Source: Actinomucor elegans (taxonomy: Eukaryota > Mucoromycota > Mucoromycetes > Mucorales > Mucoraceae). Taken from it: DNA of 64,000 nt. Shown piece by piece: positions 37,354-50,084 of this stretch. The notes below the pieces were generated by a model. The model saw only the letters and a program-made list of their open reading frames with translations. It did not search any database and was not told the origin of the DNA. How positions within the stretch are numbered: position 1 is the first letter of the stretch; every line of letters starts with the position of its first letter. The translations under genes were made by a program, and so were the position numbers. The stretch spans positions 3,286,001 to 3,350,000 of the forward strand of contig JAMSLZ010000002.1 of the NCBI GenBank assembly GCA_026027325.1. The letters run 5' to 3'.

Positions 37354-37675
37354 TTAATAGATAGACTTATTTTGAATACTGTTGACACAGACTAGGCCTT
37401 CTAAGGAACCTCTAAGGAGTTCATCTTTTCCAAGCTCTAGAACACCGTAAAAGATGTTTATCACGTTAAATATAATATAAAGTTACGTATCCAAGAATAA
37501 AGGATAATGATTTACTTTTCCTTATTCTTCTTTTAGATGGTAGAGTTTTTTCTCCAGTTTCATTAATGATTGGAAATCTAGCCTTTGGGTCAGTAATTGG
37601 CCATTCAAGAAGAGCCTCAGTTATAAATTTTACCTCGCTACAATGGTTGACAGTTACTGAGACGACGAAAATATT
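37354..37675 (-). pseudogene. possible decayed gene or mobile-element relic
   Basis: Two minus-strand stretches read like protein but have no start codon or complete splicing. 37466-37675 contains NHCSEVKFITEALLEWPITD and FPIINETGEKTLPSKR. 37354-37458 contains FYGVLELGKDELLRGSLEGL. They lie in order, separated by 7 bp with a frame change, with a possible acceptor (tctag) inside the second. I recognise no family. Either this is a short multi-exon gene or an eroded relic; the lack of a start favours a relic. Confidence 0.35.
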
Positions 37676-37944
37676 CTATATTGTCATGTAGTATTATGCT
37701 GCTATAATAATTAATATTATTTTGTTAGTTGTAAAATATTCTTCACAATAGTTGTTGACTTAAAAATGGATCATAATAGTAATATTGTCTCTACAGTTAA
37801 TACATGATCTATGTATTTTCTTATTTGGAGAAACCCTTCAAAGTATGGTCAGCATGCTTCTTTTTTGGCTTTTAATAACGTATAATGTACATGACAATCA
37901 TTCACACGCTTTTTTTATTTCAGCGTTTATACAAATAAACAACT

Positions 37945-38076
37945 AGCTTTTTTGGTAGACTTACACTATGGCCCTTGTTATTTGAGCGGTTTGAGGACCA
38001 TTCAACAGTTTTTCTCTTTCATGACTCTGTTACAGCTCTTCAAGCTTTAGACAATGGAGGCTGCTTTGCAAACTAG
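37945..38076 (+). pseudogene. possible coding relic
   Basis: This plus-strand frame is open for 43 codons without an ATG start. It contains LWPLLFERFEDHSTVFLFHD and VTALQALDNGGCFA. A plausible acceptor (aactag) lies just before it, but no upstream exon fits. The amino-acid composition looks coding, but I cannot name a family. Confidence 0.3.
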
Positions 38077-38628
38077 ACAAAAGGCCTTTGAAATAAAGGT
38101 ATGCCTTGTTATCCAGCACGAAAAGAAGGCATTGCTTCTTCTAGAATTACTATTTGATTGATGTACATATTATACGAAAGCATGAAGCTCTTTAGATTAT
38201 ATACAAAACAACTTCTTTTGACGTTTGAAACAATGCTATGTTAAGAACAAAGAGAGTGACGAAATAATAATGGATGACGTCCTTTATCTATTCATAATAA
38301 CAAAATACGTCAGATAATCTACCTTGGATGGAAGAGATTATTAAGTGATATGACATAGGATCGGTTTAATTTTTTTTATCAGCTAACGTCAGTCATATTA
38401 TTACTAAATCAAACGTGGCTTTTAATCAAGTCGCGGAAAAATAAATCATATACACATACATAACTAATGAAGGTTATATACATTAGCAAATGCGCTAAGA
38501 CATTGAAAGCATTATAATAGATCTGAGGTTTTTTCAGATGTAGCAATTCATTCTACACATGGTACACTCATCCAATGCGACATTTTACTTAGATCGCCCA
38601 CGATCTCTTGAGTTGATAATCCTCCTTG

Positions 38629-38691
38629 CCCAATTTTCTGAGCTGATATTTTTCTGAAAAATTGGTGCTCAGAAATTGATTAAAAATTGGG
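38629..38691. repeat. nested 63 bp inverted repeat
   Basis: CCCAATTTT at the left end pairs with AAAATTGGG at the right end. Inside, CTGAGC pairs with GCTCAG, and a TTTTTCTGAAAAA hairpin sits in the loop. It lies in gene-poor DNA, 18 bp after a dispersed-repeat copy (38556-38611). It could be a terminator-like hairpin, a MITE remnant or chance in AT-rich DNA. Confidence 0.5.
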
Positions 38692-39837
38692 AATCATAGC
38701 ACACTTGGTGGAAAAGACAAATTAGCACATTATAGCATTGATTGAAATCGTAGAAAATGCAATTATACATGGATCGATGAGAATTTTGCGTGATAGAATA
38801 AAGAAAAATATCTTTCTAACACCTAAAGTACGAAATAATGGCGGAGTTGCATAACACGTGTCTCATTGGATTTAATATTATAGTTGCCTAACCATTAAGA
38901 CAAGCATACGCTGTTCTATATATTGCCCTAGAATAAGGTTCATAAATTCTTCTATTGAATAAATAGATATTGTTTTGTAATTGCAACAATTTTTGGTGTG
39001 GGGATCATGGACAATTCGTTCAATCCCAGCCATCCAATGAAACTAGCGCTCGCTTGACTAGTAAGTTTATTCAAGAAATAGATGCTAATGAGATGCAATA
39101 AAAAGTTCTATAACGACAAGTTGAAAATGAGCAAAGCACAATACAAAGTACACCCGCTTGTCTTGAAGGGATAACTTATAGCATTATGCAAGCATCAGGC
39201 GATGATTGAGAATTAAGTATTTTTTTTTTCGTCCAACAGCGATAGGACTGACGAGAGTCGATAGCAGTAGCAATAGTGATCAAAATAAGACGCTACTGAA
39301 GCAGTTATCAGGCTGAGATAATCAATAGCCAGTGATAGCATACAATGATTAGAACTGTCTTAACGACCGTAATTGTTACAGTGATACTCTTCCATAGCAA
39401 CTGTCATAGTTGCAATAATATAACAACACGAGTCCACTGAACAGCCTGATCCATTACGCGTCATAGTAATCATATTCATTAACTACGCGTAAGTGATCGT
39501 TACAATGCCTAGATGAATCCGTCAACGCATGTTTCTAGCAGATACCAAGCGAAAACTAGTCATACTTCGAGGTCTTTTTGATTGGAAATCGGGTGCAGGC
39601 TTTTAATAAGCCCAAAATTTTGTTTTTTAAAAGGGGAGGAAGGCAGCGAATGATATTAGTCTCGTATTTTTTTTCTTTCTTTCTTCTCTTTTTCTTTCTT
39701 GTAAATCAATCAAATCCTTCCAAGGCTTTTGATCAAGATACAAGAACGCGCTCTGTTACTATTATTATATATAGAAAAAGAGTTTCTTTATTATTGCAAC
39801 CCCTTCACTCTAAATAACATTGATATAAGGCATCCAA
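38692..39837. other. intergenic DNA upstream of the Snt2-like gene
   Basis: No exon is seen. The segment 39230-39540 is less AT-rich and holds two ACGCGT sites 30 bp apart (near 39457 and 39487). A pyrimidine-rich block at 39669-39702 and TATATATAG near 39766 probably belong to the promoter of the next gene. Confidence 0.45.
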
Positions 39838-42800
39838 ATGCAAGATATTAAGCCTGCACATCATATCACTCATACCAAGCTAGCTGACGGTACCAGTATT
39901 CATATTAATGGTAAACTGAAAAAGAAGCACTTTTATAGTTCTTGATCCTGACATTTTGACAAAATGTAGACCATGTCTATTTAGCACCCGAGCATCTTGG
40001 CGAGCCTTACTACATTGGTCGGGTCATGGAGTTCTGTACTTCACACAAACGCAAAGGCCTACAAGCTCGTATTGCTTGGTTCAATCGACCTAAAGATGTC
40101 ATTAATAGAAAGTCGGCCGATCCTTGCTTACTGGTCGCCACCATGCATTCCGATATCAATCCCGTTTCCAGCATTCGTGGTAAATGCATTGTGACCCATA
40201 AACATTATGTACCCAAAGACAAGGTTGATGAATACCGCAAGACGCCTGATCATTTTTATTATAACCAACTCTATGATCGGTATATCCAGCGAGTATATGA
40301 TGTAGTTCCTTGCGAAACTGTACAAAATGTACCCATGGATACTCTGGAAGCTCTTAAGCAGCGATATCAATTCATTGTTGTGGAACAAGGCAGTACTGCT
40401 GATTTGACTGTAGCTCGAAGAATCTGTTGTGTATGTCAAGAATGGTGCCAAAGGTAAAATACACATCTAATTACTCACAGTGCATTTAATGATAAAATTT
40501 TTTTTTCTAGTGCTGTTTCTGTAAAATGCGCTGGATGTCAAAAGAGTTACCATATGTCCTGCTTGAATCCGCCTTTAACACGTAAACCATCCAAAGGATT
40601 TGCTTGGCAATGTGCCTTTTGTACAAGGCAAGAAGCTGATTCCGCCCCTCAGAGCCCTGTTGCCTCTTCATCGACTCCAGCCACAGTTGAATCGCCTGTT
40701 GTATCTCGACCAACTTCCAAATCACCTTCTATTGTCAAAGACACCACTGAAGAAACAAGTAATAGTAGCAGCAGAGCAAGGACGCGCACCACCCGCTCTC
40801 AATTAATGAGACAATCGTCTTCTACTGCTGTACAAAAGCAAACGACCCCAGAAGCGACCAAGAATATTAGATTAAAGCTTTTAAATAACAATATTGGCAG
40901 CGGCAGCGTGGGCAGTAAAATAGCTGACTTGAAAAGTAAACCATTTCAATTTCTATCTCTTGTAGGTTTGTATTAATTTTTCTGCTATAGCTCAACAGGT
41001 CAAGATGACACACATGTGGCCTTTTCGTTATTTCGGTGTAAATACCAATATCAAAGATATTCTCGGTAAAGAAACGCACCTGCCAGTAATGGATGTATGT
41101 CTCTAACTTTCAGGTAGATGTCGATGATCGTATTTATCCTAGAGCGAAAAGTAGAATTGGCGCCAAATACCAAGCGATTGTACCGCGTCTTGGTAGTAAT
41201 CAGAGAAGCATGTCACCTGCAAGTGATCTTCATTCCAATGCTTCTTCTGTTTCAAGTACTGTCACTAAATCAAGTCCCGTCGCTACATGCAACACAGCCA
41301 ATAGTAAATCGCGTAGTATCAAATTGTCTGATAGAAAAGGAAAATCAGCAGCATCACCCAGTAATGGTAATAGATCTACACAATCAAATCGTACCTTGTC
41401 TAACTGTGTATTGTAAGAAGATACGAGCCCTGTGCCTGAAAGTTCTTCGTCAATGGATATCATGGATGTATTGAATACGAACAGAGCTTCTTTGATCCCA
41501 ACAAGAGGCGGTGATGATACGGTCACCTGCATATACAGACCCAGCATCTTGGATGATGAGCAAGGTATATTGAAAGTATACATTCAGTAGGCTTCCACTG
41601 ATGGCTTGTTATAGTGGATGATTATATGGATAACGTAAAAGACCTCAAAAATATTCCACTGCCTTCTTACAGTGCCGATTTGATGGATCGTGCTTTATAT
41701 GAATTGGAACGCAACAGTTATCATACCGACATTGCTTATGAACATATGAGCCGTCTAGATTCTTCTGATTTCAAACATGTTGTTGAATGGACGCCACGCG
41801 AAATAGAAAGTTTTGAACAAAGCATTCGTGAACATGGCCACGATCTAAACTATGCCAAGAACAGCGTAAAAACCAAACCTATGGCTGATATCGTTCGCTA
41901 TTTTTATCAATGGAAAAAAACTGAACGCTATGAAACTGTCTATTCAGAATGGACAAAGATATATCGACCCATGTAAGTTTAGTCAGTGTAGAAACTACTC
42001 GGCCGTAACTAAACTGATTTGGGTGCATAGGAAAAAATTTAAAAAGTTTCCTCGAAACAAAGAGATTGATACTGATTTGCAAGATGACGACCAAGATACT
42101 GATAGAGATACTGAAGAAGACGCAGATCCAACAATTGTACCTAGAGCAACTTATGCCAAAAAATCGTATCAGTGTATGAACTGTTTGACACACAATTCGG
42201 TTATTTGGAGGAGATCACCTTCAGACTTTGATCGCAAACGCAAAGTATTCAACAAGGTGCTATGTAACGATTGTGGTGTCTTTTGGCTCAAATATGCGAA
42301 AACAAAGCCAATCTCCAGCGAAACGCGTATTGCCAATATGGCTTCGACTTCCATGCACGATGACTATGAAAAGAAGCGTAAGCGAACTTCAGAAACACCT
42401 ACTGGCATCATGAAATCAATCAGTAAACGCATTAAAGATGAAAAGGCCCATCATCAATCTGATATTTTACGATTTGAACCCTCTCCGTGTCAAATTTGCA
42501 GCCTGTCGAGCCCTGATACACGTCTCTACACGTGTCATGGTTGTGGTATGTCTGTACACAATGGTAAGTGCGATTTGAATGTTCGGTGGATATAAATAAC
42601 TGACCTATTGGATAGACTGCTATGGTATTGATACAAAAAAGCGTGATAAAGCAGGCTGGCGCTGTGATCCATGTGACAACAAAATTCATCCAGTTTCATC
42701 ATATGTCTACGAATGCGTACTTTGTTTTAATACGCAACACAAGCGCCAACCTCTCAAACGTACAGCAGGCTATTACTGGGCTCATGTTCAATGCGCCACT

Positions 42801-43632
42801 TTTATTCCTGAAGTCAAGTTTGTGAACCCAACTACGCTTTCCCCTGTGGAGTACATTGGCTGTATCAATCCTGCTCGATTGGACACCCATTGCCGCCTAT
42901 GTACCAATACTCGCGGCGCTTGTGTCGCTTGTTCCGAATGTCGTAAACCTGTACATGTGCAATGTGCTATTGATCACCAATTTAAACTAGCGTTTGAGAT
43001 CCAACCTAATACCCATAACAGCAACAAGTCTACCAAATATCCCATTGTGCCTGCAGGTTTGTTTGGTGCCTCATCGCCTTCTGGATTGATGATCCCTCAA
43101 GTGTGGTGTCCTTCACATAATGTTTCTAATCGCAAATTGATTGACCTGCACACTCGAACTGTCGATGATACCCAGGAGGTAAACAAACAATGTGTTTACT
43201 ATGAATCTATACTAAATTGTTTTATAGTCTTCTCTTATGACTTATGTCAAAAAATATAAATGCACTGCTTCAAGTACAACGCCTGCTATGCGTCGATTCC
43301 TTGCTACACATCACGATACGTCAAAATCCTATACAAAATTACCTAATCCTCGAGACGCTGCCCTACAAGCATTAACGATCGATGCTCAATATGCCGATAC
43401 AGAACCAACAGCAGCCAGCCCACCACCTAAGTCAATCAAATTATCGCTCCATGTAGGTTCTTTACCACCGTCATCACCAAAACCTGTTTCACGTCCCAAA
43501 CGTGTCTGTTCCACTCCAGGATGTCGCGTACAGCACACGCCAATATGGTGGAACGCAGATGATAAGAAGCCATATTCTGACAACAAAGTTTGCCATCGGT
43601 GTCATCTTATCAAGAGTATTATGAAGAAATAA
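39838..43632 (+). CDS. SNT2: Snt2-type chromatin regulator (BAH, PHD, ELM2/SANT, GATA-like zinc fingers, ePHD)
   Basis: The model has ten exons and about 1102 aa: 39838-39910, 39970-40453, 40511-40961, 40999-41065, 41118-41412, 41485-41564, 41615-41972, 42031-42563, 42616-43178, 43228-43632. Domains in order: BAH (HVYLAPEHLGEPYYIGRVME); PHD (CCVCQEWC, CAGCQKSYHMSC, CAFC); the Snt2 signature WPFRYFGVNTNIKDIL and DDRIYPRAKSRIGAKYQA; ELM2/SANT-like region (VEWTPREIESFEQSI); GATA-like finger (CMNC...CNDC); extended PHD (CQIC, CHGC, then CVLC to CPSH); C-terminal GATA-like finger. Snt2 acts with histone deacetylases in chromatin-based stress responses. Two joins are uncertain: the exon 3/4 junction has an alternative (GT at 40966, AG at 40990), and an in-frame TAA at 41414 is removed here by a 72 nt intron. 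Confidence 0.88.
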
Positions 43633-44663
43633 TGTAGCAGTAATAATAAAAGTAATATTTTTTTTTCCTATTGTAATAAGCAATGGTTCTATGATGTCAT
43701 TACGTATCAAGAAAAGTATATATATATATATATAAAAGGGAGAGATGTAACAATAAAGCTAGATATCTGTCTACACATTATTATAAGCACTAATGACTTT
43801 TGTATGCAGTGTACTGTAGTAATGTTTATCAAAATGCATGTTCATAAGGAGCTGCGCTTTCGAATACTTCTACAGCGTGTGTACAAGTGTATATTTGCTT
43901 GAAATTTTGAAAATTTTCAGCCTGTGTCACATTCCTTGGAATTTTTGTGGGGTCTGGCCAATTTGACTATTTCCACATTACTTGAGCGATTCCTGTTTAA
44001 AATCGCATCTAAAGACTAGTACATGTCTAGGATGAATTACTAAATTTATTAGAGTCATTAATTGACTAAAGCCGTTTTATTTTGTTATATGTTGACAATT
44101 GATTGCAAAATACATACATTTCATCTTTAATCCACTAGATTTAATCAATAGATCTCCCAACCGATCTTGACCCAATGTTGTCTCTGATAAGTAATCCTTG
44201 TTCAAGACATACTATTTTAATTATTAAGATGTTTGGCTTACTGAAGTATATTTAGTACAAGGTCAAAATATTTAACGTGAGTATATATAATCTCTTTGAG
44301 ACCAGCTACTACAATTGGCTGTTGAATAGAGTACAATTTATTTATTGCATAGCACGTTTTCAACAGAAGACATTGAAGCTATCTAGACAATAAAATGGGG
44401 CTTGATGGTATTTATTGAGGACATATCAATGATTTTCTTGAATTGCCCCGCCCAGATATCTTTAAGTAAATTAATAAACTACTACAAAGTAGGTTTGAGG
44501 ACTATCAAGGCTTAGTTTTTTGTATCACAAAGAAAGTAGTAAAAAAAGAACTACGACTGGTTACCCAAAAGCTCATGTGTGGGCTGAGTTGTTCTTCTTT
44601 TAATAGCTTGTTCAGGTTCAAGAAAGGTTTCTTTTTTTTTCCAATTATTAAAACAAAAAAAAA
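43633..44663. other. intergenic DNA with dispersed repeats
   Basis: A short (TA)n run lies at 43719-43732. Dispersed-repeat copies lie at about 44020-44075 (plus) and 44147-44213 (minus). No gene is supported. Confidence 0.5.
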
Positions 44664-45721
44664 ATGGCTTCCTGTTCAACTGAAAAAGATACCCGCATCA
44701 AAATGCGTGACAAGCATACGCAACTACAACAAGCATATCAAGGCTACATTTGCGAACAAATAAAGTTCTGCAGCAAGAGCTCGAAGAGGCGCGGCAGACG
44801 TTGATTACAACGCAAGCTTTGTTGGAGCAAGAACAAGCTCGTACCCAACATCACAAACAACAACTCAAACAAATCCAAACTCAACTTTATGAGTCCACTA
44901 AACCTATTCGCGTAACAGATGATGATTTTTCTACGATTATCAGTAATTTGGGTAAATTCACTGGCAAGATCAACCATTTACCACCCAATACCAAATCTGC
45001 TTTTACCAAGGCCAATCATAGCCGCACTGCAGTTACTGCGTTCTTTTGTAAACTGTTTCCTAATGAATCTGACAAGATTCAGTACTTGTTTTTGTTGAAT
45101 GAAAAACTAGATTATGCACTTGTGTCTGTGTTGGTTGAACGCTATTTGACAGAAACAATGGTACATCGTGTATTACAAGCAGGCATCCATTTGGATCAAG
45201 CAGGGAATCAAGCTCATCAGCATATTCACGAGCTGTTTGCAAAGACGAATCATACCCAATGGCAGCAAGAATTGAGATTAAAGATGGCAAAGGCAACAGC
45301 TGAATTACTACATCGTCAAGATCAACATATCACACAGGTTACGACAAAGGCTAAACAAGCCTTGGTTGAAGAGATGGTAGAGACATTGGATTTTCTTTAT
45401 CCTGATTATAAAGATGCCATGCGACAAAGAATTGAAAAGCTGGTGGATATGGCTGCAGATTTATGTTTACCTATGCATGGACAAGAGGATGTTATTTGTG
45501 TTTTTGATCTTAACAGTCATAGCAATATGAAAGTAAAAGAAACACAGCTTAAACGTGTTTACCGTCATATGGAACCCGAAAGCAAAGAGATTTACTTGGG
45601 TATAGCACCTGTGTTTTTGGCAAAGAGTACAGTAGATATAGATGAAGAAGATCGAGCTTCACCGGTTGAGACTTATATTGAAAATTACACATTAGTGTTT
45701 CCTGGAAAAGCCATCTGGTAA
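44664..45721 (+). CDS. hypothetical coiled-coil protein
   Basis: Two exons, 44664-44706 and 44766-45721, give 332 aa. I do not recognise the family. After a short start, residues 15 to about 60 form a Gln/Glu/Leu-rich coiled coil (QQELEEARQTL). A mainly helical region follows, with DDDFSTIISNLGKFTGKI, AVTAFFCKLFPNE and MVHRVLQAGIHLDQAG. The C terminus (VETYIENYTLVFPGKAIW) looks like an end conserved for function. The first intron (59 nt, gtgaca donor, aag acceptor) is weak. Without it the ATG frame and the long frame do not match, so a frameshift or another upstream start is possible. A 36-nt poly-A run begins 7 bp after the stop. Confidence 0.65.
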
Positions 45722-45726
45722 TTATA

Positions 45727-45728
<2 letters not shown>

Positions 45729-45764
<36 letters not shown>
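45729..45764 (+). repeat. poly-A tract, 36 nt
   Basis: An uninterrupted A36 lies just downstream of the coiled-coil gene stop. Comparable runs lie at 36106-36137 and 51275-51308. Confidence 0.9.
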
Positions 45765-45767
<3 letters not shown>

Positions 45768-45883
45768 ATGGATCTGTTGTTGTGATACAATCAATATATT
45801 TAATATGATAGATCGTGCAACGCGATTATATAAGAATTGGCTCTTTCTGTCAAGTAGCAAATGCCTTATTATAGTGTATATAT

Positions 45884-47297
45884 CTAAACTCTTTCCAAAA
45901 CAACAGCAACACCCTATTCATAACGTTCAATACTGATGAGTTACTTTGCACTAATTCATTTTGTAAGTTGATTTACCTGTCCACCACCAATACATGCAGA
46001 GCCAACAGCATATCTTTCCTTTGTGCGTTGAAGAGCATGAGATAAGTGAGTCAAGATACGAGCACCAGAAGCACCAAGAGGGTGACCAACAGCAATAGCG
46101 CCGCCATTGACATTAGTGATTTCTCTTTCCAAACCTAATTCCTTCTCACAGGCCAAATACTGAGCAGCAAAGGCTTCATTGACTTCAATCAATCCCATTT
46201 GCTTCAATTCCAAATTGGCACGCTTCAAAGCGCCAGTGATGGAAGGAACAGGACCGAGACCCATCAAAGTAGGCTCGACAGCAGAAGCCTGCCAACTCAC
46301 AACACGAGCCAAAGGAGTCAAACCATATTTGTTGACTGCATCTTCACTAGCTACAATAAGAGCAGCGGCACCATCATTGATACCAGAAGCATTAGCAGCG
46401 GAAACTACGCCATCCTTCTTGAAAACAGGCTTAAGCTTGGTCAAGTTTTCGAGTTGAAGACCGAAACGAGGGTGCTCATCTTCGGAAACGAACTCAGGGC
46501 CCTTACGACCCTTAATCTCGACAGGTGCAATCTCATCTTTATAAACACCAGCCTTAGCAGCTAAAAGATAGACACATTAAACAGAGGCTTCAATTACAGC
46601 AATATCAAAGTTACCGTTTTCATATCTGTTTTGACTCAATAAAGCAAACTCATCACATTCTTCTTTGGAGATGTTGTACTTCTCAGCAAGGTTTTCAGCT
46701 GTAATGCCCATGGGAGTGGGGGTAGGGTATTGATCTGTCAAAGCGGTCCACAAAGTATCTTGTAACTTGGGGTCTTGGCCCAATTTGAGTCCCCAGCGAG
46801 AGGAACCTGACAAGGTAAAGGGAGCTAAAGACATGTTTTCTGCACCACCTGCCAATACAATCTCACTCTCACCCAAAATGATTTCTTGTGCTGCGTTTAC
46901 TACACTTTGAAGACCAGATCCACAAAGACGATTCACAGTCAAAGCAGGCACAGTGACAGGCAAACCAGCTCTATGACCTACGTGACGGGCGAGATAGGCA
47001 CCGGCAACGTCGGTTTGAAGAACATTACCAAACACAACTGAATCAATAGGTACGTTTTTGGGAAGTTCGGCAATGGCTGCCTTGGATGCTAAACCACCCA
47101 ACTCGGAAGCTACTAATAGTTAGTCTTCTTTATCGTATATCATATTCCTTTTTTTTATTATACCTGTGAGGTTCTTGAGTTTACCACCGAAAGCACCAAA
47201 AGGTGTTCTGTTAAAACAATAGTGTTATTCAAGTCAACATACGCGCTTTGATAGTTTACCTCTTTGCTGAGACAATGAAGACTTGACGCAATGACAT
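45884..47297 (-). CDS. 3-ketoacyl-CoA thiolase, mitochondrial ACAA2-type
   Basis: Five exons on the minus strand, 47260-47297, 47164-47207, 46615-47112, 45977-46560 and 45884-45913, give 397 aa, the same length as human ACAA2. The N terminus MSLRQVFIVSAKRTPFGAFG matches this type, whose mitochondrial signal is uncleaved. The nucleophile is Cys91 in NRLCGSG. NEAFA, GHPLGASGAR and ACIGGGQG carry the remaining catalytic His and Cys. The enzyme cleaves 3-ketoacyl-CoA with CoA in the last step of beta-oxidation, or runs in reverse as acetoacetyl-CoA thiolase. The last exon is only 30 nt and supplies the GVAVVLERV end. Without it the glycine loop would be cut short. A peroxisomal location is less likely because no PTS1 or clear PTS2 is seen. 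Confidence 0.95.
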
Positions 47298-50084
47298 TTA
47301 ATGAGTTGGTAATAGTAAAGGAAACAAGGAACAAAAAACTAGCAAAGCAAGAGTCAAAAGATATACCAAATAGTTCGGTTATTCAAATAACCTACCAACA
47401 CATAATCTTTTTTAGGTGTGTGAAATATCTTGTTATTTAAACATGTGAAATCCTGTCATGCAAAAGAACGCACTGGAGTGTAAACGTGTATTTGAAAATG
47501 CGCCAGGTTCACCAGCGACCTAGTATTCTTCGAAAAAAAGTCCGCTTGATGCTCTACCAATACATATAAAGAGAAGACAAAAGTTCAATGGAATTATTAT
47601 AGTTAGCCTTTGAACAACAGCAAGTATAAACTAGAGTTTCTTAATAAATACACATTAAAACAAGAGAGAAAAAAAAACAGCCATTTGACTAATGAAAGTT
47701 TTCAGTGAAATCATGTGTACAAGCTACTGTTAATGTATTGGGAATAGACATACTCATTCTTTATCAATTTGGACTATTAAACAAATGTGACATTTGACCG
47801 AGATTCCTCGTGATCTTTTGAGACGATTACTATGCAATGTTAATTATTTAGTCTCTGAATTTTATAAAATTAGATTTCAAGATCATTCTTTGCTTTAGGA
47901 AGATATTTTGTAGGTAGTAATAAAATAAAAAATAAAATAAAAAGACTGTAGAAAAAGTGGATATATTTTCGGAGTTTAATTTCTTTACTTACTACATTAA
48001 TCTCTAATAGTCAATCCGTTAAAAATAATGTGGTTTATTCTATATTGTATCGAGATATTGAATCATTGTCTTTTAAAGGCTTCGCTGTAAATGCAGTTTG
48101 TAATTTGAGCGTTTTTTTTTTTGCCAATTATACTTTCAAAAAGTATATGGTTTCAATTCTTGTCATTCAATGAATTCATCGTCATAACTCAACACTTTAG
48201 CACAGTAATAAAAAAAAAAGCGACCTTGATTTATAATATTCAGATGTCGCATCTGGCCAGTATTTCGAGCTTGAAATAGCCTGCTGCTGCATACGTTAAA
48301 AACTTGAATTGACTCCAACCTTAGCAAAAATTTTCAAAAGAATGCATGTTTCATGTTTTCACCTACTAATTGGACACATTCCTCTTTCCAGACAGAGAGA
48401 CATATAATAAGAATACTTTTATATAAGTATCTGTTATATCATTGTAATTACAGAAGCTTAAATAACGGTAGATGGTTGAAATCCAAGACAAAAGTACATA
48501 TATGTATTTTTATCTTGAATTTCAAGGCGTCTTTCTTGGCAATCTGTAAGCAGAGATTTGGGAAGGACCATTTAGCAATGTAAAACATCATATATTATTG
48601 GGTAGTAAAGTGAAGAATCAATGTTTGAGACTAGTGTGTAACAACTATTTGATGGTTGGTTATCATACTTAATCCTACCCCGCTTTATGTTTAAGTTTTC
48701 TCAATCGGACTGTAATAGTTGTTATGTGATATTAAAAAAAAAAGTACTGGCACGTATTTGGAGCTGTAAGGAATAAACCTGTATTAAACGTCATTTCTAT
48801 AAGATACTTTTAGTGCCGTTAAAAACTTGTGGAAAAGTATCCATTGCGAAACTCATTGATTCTTGATTGGCTGTTTCGAATTTATACAAAAATTTAACCT
48901 GTGCACACTTTTTTTTACGTCTACAAGTATTACATTTCGTCAATACAGTAGACAACATTATTCAAGTCCGATTTAGTTGGAATCTCTTCACAACCAAATT
49001 TTGTAGTCTAAATAGCATCACCCCCTTTTTCTTTCTTTTATAGATCTTTAGATATTCAACCTTGGTTTCATGTCTCGTTTGAAAAGCAGTTCAAACACAA
49101 ACTAAGCTACTGGATCTGTTAGAATCCTGGAGTAACTGAAACAGTATTAATATGTTTCTTTTTTTTTATAATTACTTGTAAATTATGCTCATTTCATATG
49201 ACATTAGAATTCAATACTAGATTGCTCACCCAATTTCCGTTCGATATTGCATTTGATTAATAGCCTGCGCTTGAAAATAGCTGCTACTACACTCAACAAG
49301 GCTTCCATTTGACTCGGCTCCACTGAATGTCTTGGTTATATGTGCCAATTTATAATCTTGGATAACCAGTTTGTTGAATGAAAATGTGGTTATTTCTTTG
49401 GCTGTGATATCCTTTTGTCATTGTCTCTCTTATCTTATCTTGAGATAGTAGCTTCTTGATACTATAAAGAGCCGATTATAGGATGAGAACACGTCAAAAC
49501 TATTTGACACAACGCGGTCATATAGATCGACAAGAGCCACGCGTAAACCTTATTTTTTAATCCGATTCGTTTATCAAGCTAAGCCTAAAGAAGATTTTTT
49601 TTTCTTTCTTTTTTTTTTTTTTTCTTTTTTTTCTTTCTTTTTTTTCTTTTTGCCTAATGGCACCATCGATTTTGTCATCCAATAGGATATGATGCCCTTG
49701 AATTTTGAGGTACCGTTCTCATTTGTCAAGGAACCAAGTGTAGGATGCTGCGGAAAAGACCTTTTTTTCGGATATTAAAGTAGTAAATGCATCTTAATGG
49801 CCAAGGAATGACTATGATAACGAGCTGCAAAAAAGCAACATTGAAATCGAGAAGTGGGGGGGGGGGGAAGCGTGCATCAAAATTTAATGATGAAAAGTTT
49901 CCATTTTCAATAAGAAACAGCGGAATAGTATTATACTCAGTAAGAAACTGTCAATTGGTTTAAATGTAAAAGTCAATTTATAAAAGTGATTAAGCTATTA
50001 AGTTATAAAATTTATTGATTAGAAGACTATATAAAATGAGGATGATGATGAGGAGGAAAAAAAGAAACTATACAGAATGGTGTT
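47298..50084. other. gene-poor DNA
   Basis: There is no supported gene. Dispersed-repeat copies lie at 47773-47820 (plus), 48241-48282 (minus) and 49220-49282 (minus). A pyrimidine-rich, T-dominated tract lies at 49598-49650 and a G run at 49855-49867. Confidence 0.5.
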
